From Conexivisphaera sp046536535 (lineage in GTDB: Archaea > Thermoproteota > Nitrososphaeria > Conexivisphaerales > Conexivisphaeraceae), in contig JAWDMO010000047.1 of NCBI GenBank assembly GCA_046536535.1, positions 1 to 9,801 of the forward strand: a stretch of DNA of 9,801 bases, written 5' to 3'. The notes beneath the pieces were generated by a model, which was not told where the DNA came from, searched no databases, and saw nothing but the letters and a program-made list of their open reading frames with translations. Positions within the stretch are counted from its first letter, which is position 1; each line of letters starts with the position of its first letter. Below, in pieces: positions 6,212-9,801 of this stretch. The translations under genes and the position numbers were made by a program.

Positions 6212-6553
6212 TTAACTAACTTGCGAAATCCGGTGAAGGGTGGCTTCTCGGCCGTAACTTTCTGACATGAATTTAAATATCATTAGAAATGATACACCGC
6301 CTATCCTCCTGACCGCGCCGGGGTGTGCGAGCCCCCTCGTGAGGACCTCATCGACTATTGCGTTGCCGACCATGTTCACTATGGCGGCCTCGTTGATGTA
6401 CTCCACGGCGGTCTCCAGATCAACTACCTCGCCGGAGAAGTAGTCGGGGTTTATATCAACGCTCAACTCGCCATCCGAGAGCCGGCGGCCCAGGAGATCC
6501 TCATCGCACACGTTCACCATCATTAGCTCCTTATACGGGATCTTCCTGACCAC
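6212..6553 (-). CDS. DUF424 family protein (function unknown)
   Basis: A 113-residue small archaeal protein matching the DUF424 pattern as I know it: a leading beta strand, then MVNVCDEDLLGRRL (12-25), VDINPDYFSGEVVD (32-45), the helix EYINEAAIVNMVGNAIVDEV (51-70), and the closing RIGGV motif (83-87). About 26 residues extend past that motif, longer than usual. Family members are commonly found beside the aIF2-beta gene, and this one begins 33 bp after it, so the two are likely co-transcribed. A translation-linked role is inferred from location only. The start is taken as the GTG at 6553 because the first beta strand is needed. The tandem ATGs at residues 11-12 have a good AAGGAG before them but would delete that strand. 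The aIF2-beta stop codon is in the same frame upstream. Confidence 0.82.
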   Translation of the reverse strand: MVRKIPYKELMMVNVCDEDLLGRRLSDGELSVDINPDYFSGEVVDLETAVEYINEAAIVNMVGNAIVDEVLTRGLAHPGAVRRIGGVSFLMIFKFMSESYGREATLHRISQVS

Positions 6554-6586
6554 GAATTTCTTCGCGCTGGAAGGCCCGTCCTGCAG

Positions 6587-7006
6587 CTACTTCACCTCGC
6601 GCATTGGACTCTTTGCGCCGCATGCCTCGCAGATCAGGAATACTATCTTGCGCTCCTTGACGAGCTTGGTATCGGGGCTACCGCACACCGGACATATAAC
6701 ATATTCTTTGAAGTACCGCTGGATCACACGCTCGATGGATTCCCTATCCTTTCTGCCGAGCAGTATCAGCCTGAACTCCTGGTCCAAGTTCGCCGACGTA
6801 GCCAGTTCCTTCCCCATGAACACCGCGATTCCCTGGGGATCCCTGCGCATCACGTCGGATATCTGTTTGAAATTCCTTATTATCGTCTTATTGCCCACCC
6901 ACACTATGTCGGCCGTCGGCAGCTCCAGCCTTTCGACCCTGCCGGACCCCTCGCTCCTCAGATGATCCTTCACCCTCTCCAGCAGCGATATGTAATCGTC
7001 CACCAT
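6587..7006 (-). CDS. eif2B: Translation initiation factor aIF2 subunit beta
   Basis: A 139-residue subunit of the heterotrimeric aIF2 that delivers initiator tRNA to the small subunit. An N-terminal helix that contacts the gamma subunit (2-18) is followed by the alpha-beta core, VWVGNKTIIRNFKQISDVMR (35-54) and GKELATSANLD (65-75). A C-terminal zinc ribbon has cysteines 105, 108, 126 and 129. The frame is open 18 codons further upstream (to an ATG at 7060), but a TATA box lies exactly 27 bp before the ATG at 7006, which also matches the usual family start, so I use 7006 and infer a leaderless mRNA. DUF424 follows on the same strand. Confidence 0.96.
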   Translation of the reverse strand: MVDDYISLLERVKDHLRSEGSGRVERLELPTADIVWVGNKTIIRNFKQISDVMRRDPQGIAVFMGKELATSANLDQEFRLILLGRKDRESIERVIQRYFKEYVICPVCGSPDTKLVKERKIVFLICEACGAKSPMREVK

Positions 7007-7029
7007 CCACGGGGCCCTCGGCACCGTAC

Positions 7030-7036
7030 TATTTAA
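7030..7036 (-). promoter_or_regulatory. TATA box of the aIF2-beta/DUF424 unit
   Basis: The minus strand reads TTAAATA, centred 27 bp before the ATG at 7006. It falls inside the longer open frame beginning at 7060, and so argues that the longer form is not made. Confidence 0.6.
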
Positions 7037-7076
7037 CTGCCCCCAAACATGTGACCGCATGCAATGGACTCACTAC

Positions 7077-7104
7077 GGGCGAGATCGCCCCGATATTGTC
7101 GGGG
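7077..7104. repeat. Two overlapping, mutually exclusive hairpins
   Basis: GGGCG (7077-7081) can pair with CGCCC (7086-7090) around AGAT. Alternatively, CCCCGA (7088-7093) can pair with TCGGGG (7099-7104) around a 5-nt loop. The two share three bases (7088-7090), so only one can form fully at a time. They sit in the gap between aIF2-beta and the FtsZ-like gene, upstream of the aIF2-beta promoter on the minus strand. Confidence 0.4.
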
Positions 7105-7185
7105 ATTGCGCGGCCTTGAACAAAGCCGTGCCACCCGGAGCTACGCGATGTAGAGAGGGCGCATCCGGGCCCGCAGTTGGCGGCG

Positions 7186-7190
7186 AAAAA
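7186..7190 (-). terminator. Possible T-tract terminator of the FtsZ-like gene
   Basis: On the minus strand a run of five T follows the FtsZ-like stop by about 45 bp, downstream of a short CGCG-ATT-CGCG hairpin. T-runs of this length can stop archaeal RNA polymerase. The signal is weak. Confidence 0.3.
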
Positions 7191-7235
7191 GGTCATAATA
7201 TCGCGAATCGCGCGGATATTGAACGCGAATGCCGA

Positions 7236-8102
7236 TCATAGTTCGTAGAGGTCGAGCGGTATGTCGATCTTGGCCGGGAGCGCCGGCGCCATGTCGAGCG
7301 TCGGCAGACCGCCCTTGAAGCGCCCATTGAGCGCGGCGTATATGGGATCGTCCTCCTTCATGCTGCCGTTCCTCATGACCACATAGTTAACGGTCCCGGC
7401 CACGGTATCCACGCTGACGCCCAGCGCCGACGCCAGCGATGCCGCTAGGACGAGTTCGGAGGCCGATGGGGACGTGGCCACCGCGACCGATGGGGCCCCC
7501 TCGAGGGCGCTGGCCAGCGCCAGCTCCTTGGCGCCCTTGAAGCCGCCGACGAGGAGCACGTAATCACCGCCCTCCTCCAGGAGATCCGAAAGGGGAGGCC
7601 TGTCGGATCTGCCCAGGAAGTCGGAGAGCGCCGCCGATATCTCACCCATGGCCGTCGCCTCAAAGTCGACCGCCGACATCGAGAGCGAATCGCGGTCCAG
7701 CGCCACGTCTACCAGCAGGCCGTCCACGTCCAGCCAGTTGGCCATGAACCCCACGTTGAACCTGAACTTCTCCTCGAGGCGCTTCTCGTACGGCATGGGA
7801 GGAAGCATGAATACCATGGAGCGGGAGCCCGCGCCCCGCATCTCGATGAAAAGGCGGGCTATCCTGACGCTTCTGTCGGAATACCCGTCCACGAGGAGCA
7901 GAACTCCGCCCGGCCCCGATAGCTGGCGGACCGCTGCGCCTATCGATTGGAGAAGCTCGTATGCCGGGGCGTCGGGCTGGACATCCATTTTGCTCACGAG
8001 GAGCCTCAGGCCCGCGGCCGACATGGCCCTACTGACGTTCTCCAGAACCGACGAGGCGCGGACGCCTATCGCAACTGCGCCATCTACCGTGGGCATCGGC
8101 AT
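7236..8102 (-). CDS. Divergent FtsZ/tubulin-fold-like protein lacking canonical GTP loops (tentative)
   Basis: A 288-residue protein I do not recognise with certainty. Its pattern parallels FtsZ: AVAIGVRASSVLENVSRAM (9-27) sits where the T1 loop GGAGGN would be; LRLLVSKMDVQ (32-42) resembles the strand ending in NTDAQ; GGVLLLVDGYSDRSVRIARL (65-84) takes the place of the T4 GGGTGTG loop; SMVFMLPPMPYEKRLEEKF (95-113) resembles the VxxVTKPFSFEGKRR segment; and DVDGLLVDVALDRDSL (125-140) resembles VDTLIVIPNDRLL. The glycine-rich nucleotide loops are missing, and the catalytic T7 region is reduced to PPLSDLL (169-175). After a short linker the chain ends KIDIPLDLYEL, recalling the FtsZ C-terminal peptide. 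If correct, it is a non-GTP-binding or much altered paralogue, perhaps a regulator of division or cell shape. An in-frame ATG six bases later (8096) is an alternative start. An unrelated Rossmann-like protein cannot be excluded. Confidence 0.45.
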   Translation of the reverse strand: MPMPTVDGAVAIGVRASSVLENVSRAMSAAGLRLLVSKMDVQPDAPAYELLQSIGAAVRQLSGPGGVLLLVDGYSDRSVRIARLFIEMRGAGSRSMVFMLPPMPYEKRLEEKFRFNVGFMANWLDVDGLLVDVALDRDSLSMSAVDFEATAMGEISAALSDFLGRSDRPPLSDLLEEGGDYVLLVGGFKGAKELALASALEGAPSVAVATSPSASELVLAASLASALGVSVDTVAGTVNYVVMRNGSMKEDDPIYAALNGRFKGGLPTLDMAPALPAKIDIPLDLYEL

Positions 8103-8292
8103 CCGATGGGCATCCTCGGGATATTAATGATAAAGGTAAACCGACTATGACGAGCTGGTGCTCAGCGTTGACAAATTGAACCACGACTTTGACTAATATT
8201 ATATAATAAACGACCGTCATTTCAACCTTACATCATAATTTATTGCGCGAAATAATATAATAAGAAAATAGAGGGGTGACGCGGGATAAAAC
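8103..8292. promoter_or_regulatory. AT-rich divergent intergenic region
   Basis: Between the FtsZ-like gene (minus) and the methylthiotransferase (plus) the base composition drops sharply in GC, especially at 8190-8275. A TATA-like sequence for the FtsZ-like gene, ATTAAT on the minus strand (8128-8123), lies 23-29 bp before its two possible ATGs. Further in are the perfect 12-bp palindrome TATTATATAATA (8197-8208) and a 9-nt direct repeat ATATAATAA (8201-8209 and 8255-8263). No gene is seen. The palindrome and repeats may be operator sites, or simply AT-rich promoter DNA. Confidence 0.4.
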
Positions 8293-8300
8293 GTTATTAA
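8293..8300 (+). promoter_or_regulatory. TATA box of the methylthiotransferase gene
   Basis: GTTATTAA, centred 28 bp before the GTG start at 8325, leaving no space for a leader or Shine-Dalgarno site. A leaderless mRNA is likely. Confidence 0.55.
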
Positions 8301-8324
8301 CGCCATCGTCTGCCGACGAACACC

Positions 8325-9617
8325 GTGCCCCGTTTCTACATGGAGACATACGGCTGCGCCGCCAACCAGGCGGATAGCGCGATAATGTCGAACCTGCTGG
8401 AGGGGGCCGGCTATCGCCCCACGGCGGACCCGGCCCAATCGGACGTCGTGATAGTGAATACGTGCGGCGTGAAGTCACCCACCGAGAACAGGATAATGGA
8501 TCGACTGGCCCGTTTGTCGAACGCGGGAAAGCCCATCGTCGTGGCCGGCTGCCTGACCAAGATCAACTGGAAGAGGTTGGTGGACACCGCGAATTTCGGG
8601 ACTGCGCTTACGCCCTACAGCGTGGAGCGGATCGTGGAGGCAGTGGACATCGCCATGAGGGATCCAAGGGGGCGGCGCCTCATTGAATCATCATCCCCGC
8701 CCGATAAACCTGCGCTGGCGCGTTCCGACGGAGGGCTGATAGGAACCCTGGAGATCGAGGATGGATGCACTTTCTCGTGCAGTTTCTGCGCGACGAAGTT
8801 CTCCAGGGGGCCCGCCCACAGCTATAGTCCAGGCGCAATTGCGCGGGCCGCCCGCAGGCTGATATTGGGAGGCGCCAAGGAGCTGCGCCTCACCGGACAG
8901 GACGTGGCATCTTACAGGGCCGATGGGTACGATCTGACGGATCTTGTGCGGCTCGTGCTGTCAAATGTGAGCGGCGATTACCGCATCAGGATAGGTATGA
9001 TGACGCCCGTGCTGGCTAGGAGGATCCGCGATGGATTGCTGCCGATCTACAAACTTGACAATGTATATAAATTCATGCATATACCTGTACAGAGCGGCAG
9101 CGACGATGTCCTGCGGCTGATGAGGAGGGGGCACGACGTCGGGCTGTTCCGGGATCTGGTCAACTCGTCGCGGGCATCGATCCCGATGCTCACCGTGGAG
9201 ACCGACATCATCGTGGGGCATCCCGGGGAAGATGAGGACGACTTCGAGCGCACGCTCAGGCTCATGGAACTCACCGAGCCCGATGTGGTAAATCTGTCGA
9301 AGTACAGCAACAGGCCCGGGACGGAGGCCAGCAGGATGAGGCAGCTGCCCAGCCAAGTGATAGCCAGGAGGAGCGCAGATGCATACCATGCAGCGATGAG
9401 GATCATGGAGGAGCGCAACTCCAAGTGGATGGGGTGGAGCGGAAGGGCCCTGATCCTGGAGATCGGATCTCGGCCGGGGACCATGATCGGCAGAAATGAC
9501 TGGTACAAACCGATAGTGGTGGAGGGCGGCGCGGATCTCCTGGGCAGGTGGGTCGATGTCACCGTCGATGGATATACGCCCGTGCATTTAAATGGTAAAG
9601 TGAGCCGCTCAACCTGA
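8325..9617 (+). CDS. Radical-SAM tRNA methylthiotransferase, archaeal MtaB/CDKAL1 type
   Basis: A 430-residue enzyme expected to convert t6A at position 37 of ANN-decoding tRNAs into ms2t6A, using two iron-sulfur clusters and S-adenosylmethionine. All three family domains are present. The N-terminal UPF0004 domain supplies cluster cysteines Cys11 (YGCAAN), Cys47 (VNTCGV) and Cys76 (VAGCL). The radical-SAM core has GCTFSCSFC with the CxxxCxxC cysteines 148, 152 and 155, plus HIPVQSGSD (252-260) and ETDIIVGHPGE (292-302). A C-terminal TRAM domain (about 370-425) binds tRNA. Length and motifs fit the archaeal and eukaryotic e-MtaB group better than bacterial MiaB, which acts on i6A. The GTG at 8325 fits the TATA distance; an internal ATG at codon 6 would delete part of the first strand. 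It is transcribed away from the FtsZ-like gene. Confidence 0.93.
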   Translation: MPRFYMETYGCAANQADSAIMSNLLEGAGYRPTADPAQSDVVIVNTCGVKSPTENRIMDRLARLSNAGKPIVVAGCLTKINWKRLVDTANFGTALTPYSVERIVEAVDIAMRDPRGRRLIESSSPPDKPALARSDGGLIGTLEIEDGCTFSCSFCATKFSRGPAHSYSPGAIARAARRLILGGAKELRLTGQDVASYRADGYDLTDLVRLVLSNVSGDYRIRIGMMTPVLARRIRDGLLPIYKLDNVYKFMHIPVQSGSDDVLRLMRRGHDVGLFRDLVNSSRASIPMLTVETDIIVGHPGEDEDDFERTLRLMELTEPDVVNLSKYSNRPGTEASRMRQLPSQVIARRSADAYHAAMRIMEERNSKWMGWSGRALILEIGSRPGTMIGRNDWYKPIVVEGGADLLGRWVDVTVDGYTPVHLNGKVSRST

Positions 9618-9733
9618 ACGGGGGATGCGCTGCCCATCGTGCGCGCATTTCACCCTCCAGCCCGTCGTGTGAATCATCCACGTCCGGATGACGCGCGGCC
9701 ATTAGGGGGTAGAACTGATGGGCGGGTTTCACC

Positions 9734-9782
9734 CTACGTAGGCGCACGTAGGTACGCATCAGCGTACCTGTCGTACGCGTAG
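9734..9782. repeat. Long imperfect hairpin at the right edge
   Basis: The core is a perfect 7-bp stem, GGTACGC (9751-9757) with GCGTACC (9762-9768) around ATCA. Outside it CGCACG (9743-9748) faces CGTACG (9772-9777) with one mismatch, and CTACG (9734-9738) pairs with CGTAG (9778-9782). Together this gives about 17 base pairs with a 4-nt bulge and a small internal loop. It lies where the converging genes meet and could act as a terminator or transcript-end structure. Confidence 0.5.
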
Positions 9783-9801
9783 AGCTGGGGCTTCACGGCA
9801 T
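9734..9801 (-). CDS. Probable 3' end of a gene entering from the right edge
   Basis: Reading leftward from 9799 there are 21 sense codons and then a TAG at 9736-9734. The peptide contains KPQLYAYDRYADAYLRAPT, which looks protein-like (alternating Tyr, Ala and Asp, with TAC, GCG and GAC codons in local style). It would converge with the methylthiotransferase, leaving a 116-bp gap (9618-9733) in which I see no gene. The same bases form a strong hairpin, which could produce the repetitive Ala-Tyr pattern by itself, so coding is not certain. No family can be assigned. Confidence 0.35.
   Translation of the reverse strand, partial: AVKPQLYAYDRYADAYLRAPT

Noticed and set aside
7007..7060. 18-codon extension of aIF2-beta
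   Set aside because: The TATA box at 7030-7036 sits inside it, and the family normally begins at the ATG at 7006.
8029..8220. Minus-strand frame beginning MTVVYYIILVKVVVQF upstream of the FtsZ-like gene
   Set aside because: Its hydrophobic start reflects AT-rich intergenic DNA, and its second half is a shadow of the FtsZ-like gene. I considered a frameshifted N-terminus of that gene, but the FtsZ-like frame already begins at the expected first strand.
9559..9759. 66-codon minus-strand frame across the end of the methylthiotransferase
   Set aside because: It overlaps the TRAM domain coding sequence and shows no motif. The other frame entering from the right edge looks more protein-like.
1..9801. 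CRISPR array, transposase, integrase or phage genes
   Set aside because: I looked for regularly spaced repeats, terminal inverted repeats and mobile-element motifs and found none. The tRNAs show no duplicated 3' ends suggesting an attachment site.

Overview
This is a GC-rich archaeal chromosomal window. The archaeal assignment rests on DNA topoisomerase VI (both subunits), the initiation factors aIF1A and aIF2-beta, a RIO1 kinase next to a Dim2-type KH protein, a tRNA-Asn carrying an intron with a bulge-helix-bulge (BHB) splice motif, and TATA boxes about 26 bp before start codons. AT-rich promoters in a GC-rich background and heavy use of AGG (Arg) and ATA (Ile) codons would suit a thermophile or a TACK-group lineage, but I cannot name the genus. 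This is core-genome content: I see no insertion sequence, CRISPR array or integrase.

Layout, left to right. A fold-type I aminotransferase (27-1217, minus) sits just downstream of a CAU-anticodon tRNA on the same strand (1264-1337). A stretch of about 345 bp without a convincing protein gene follows; it holds a promoter-like sequence and several matched stems that could belong to an undescribed structured RNA. Next is tRNA-Asn (1683-1767, plus) with a 12-nt intron. From 1919 to 7006 all genes lie on the minus strand. In transcription order they form two units: aIF2-beta then a DUF424 protein, and aIF1A - rio1 - KH protein - top6B - top6A, in which the last four genes overlap or nearly touch their upstream neighbour. 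From 7236 to 8102 (minus) is a protein I read as a very divergent FtsZ/tubulin-fold relative lacking recognisable GTP-binding loops. Across an AT-rich divergent promoter region lies a radical-SAM methylthiotransferase of the MtaB type (8325-9617, plus). The right edge probably holds the last codons of another minus-strand gene.

How the genes fit together. The minus-strand block couples translation initiation (aIF2-beta, aIF1A), small-subunit maturation (Rio1, Dim2-like KH protein) and DNA topology (Topo VI). The methylthiotransferase should act on t6A at position 37 of ANN-decoding tRNAs, and both tRNAs in this window decode ANN codons and carry A37. First genes of units appear to be leaderless (TATA about 24-28 bp before the start codon), while genes inside the operon use Shine-Dalgarno sites and overlapping starts.

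The points most worth following up are the FtsZ-like protein with degenerate nucleotide loops and an FtsZ-style C-terminal tail, the possible structured RNA upstream of the CAU tRNA, and the canonical BHB of tRNA-Asn.
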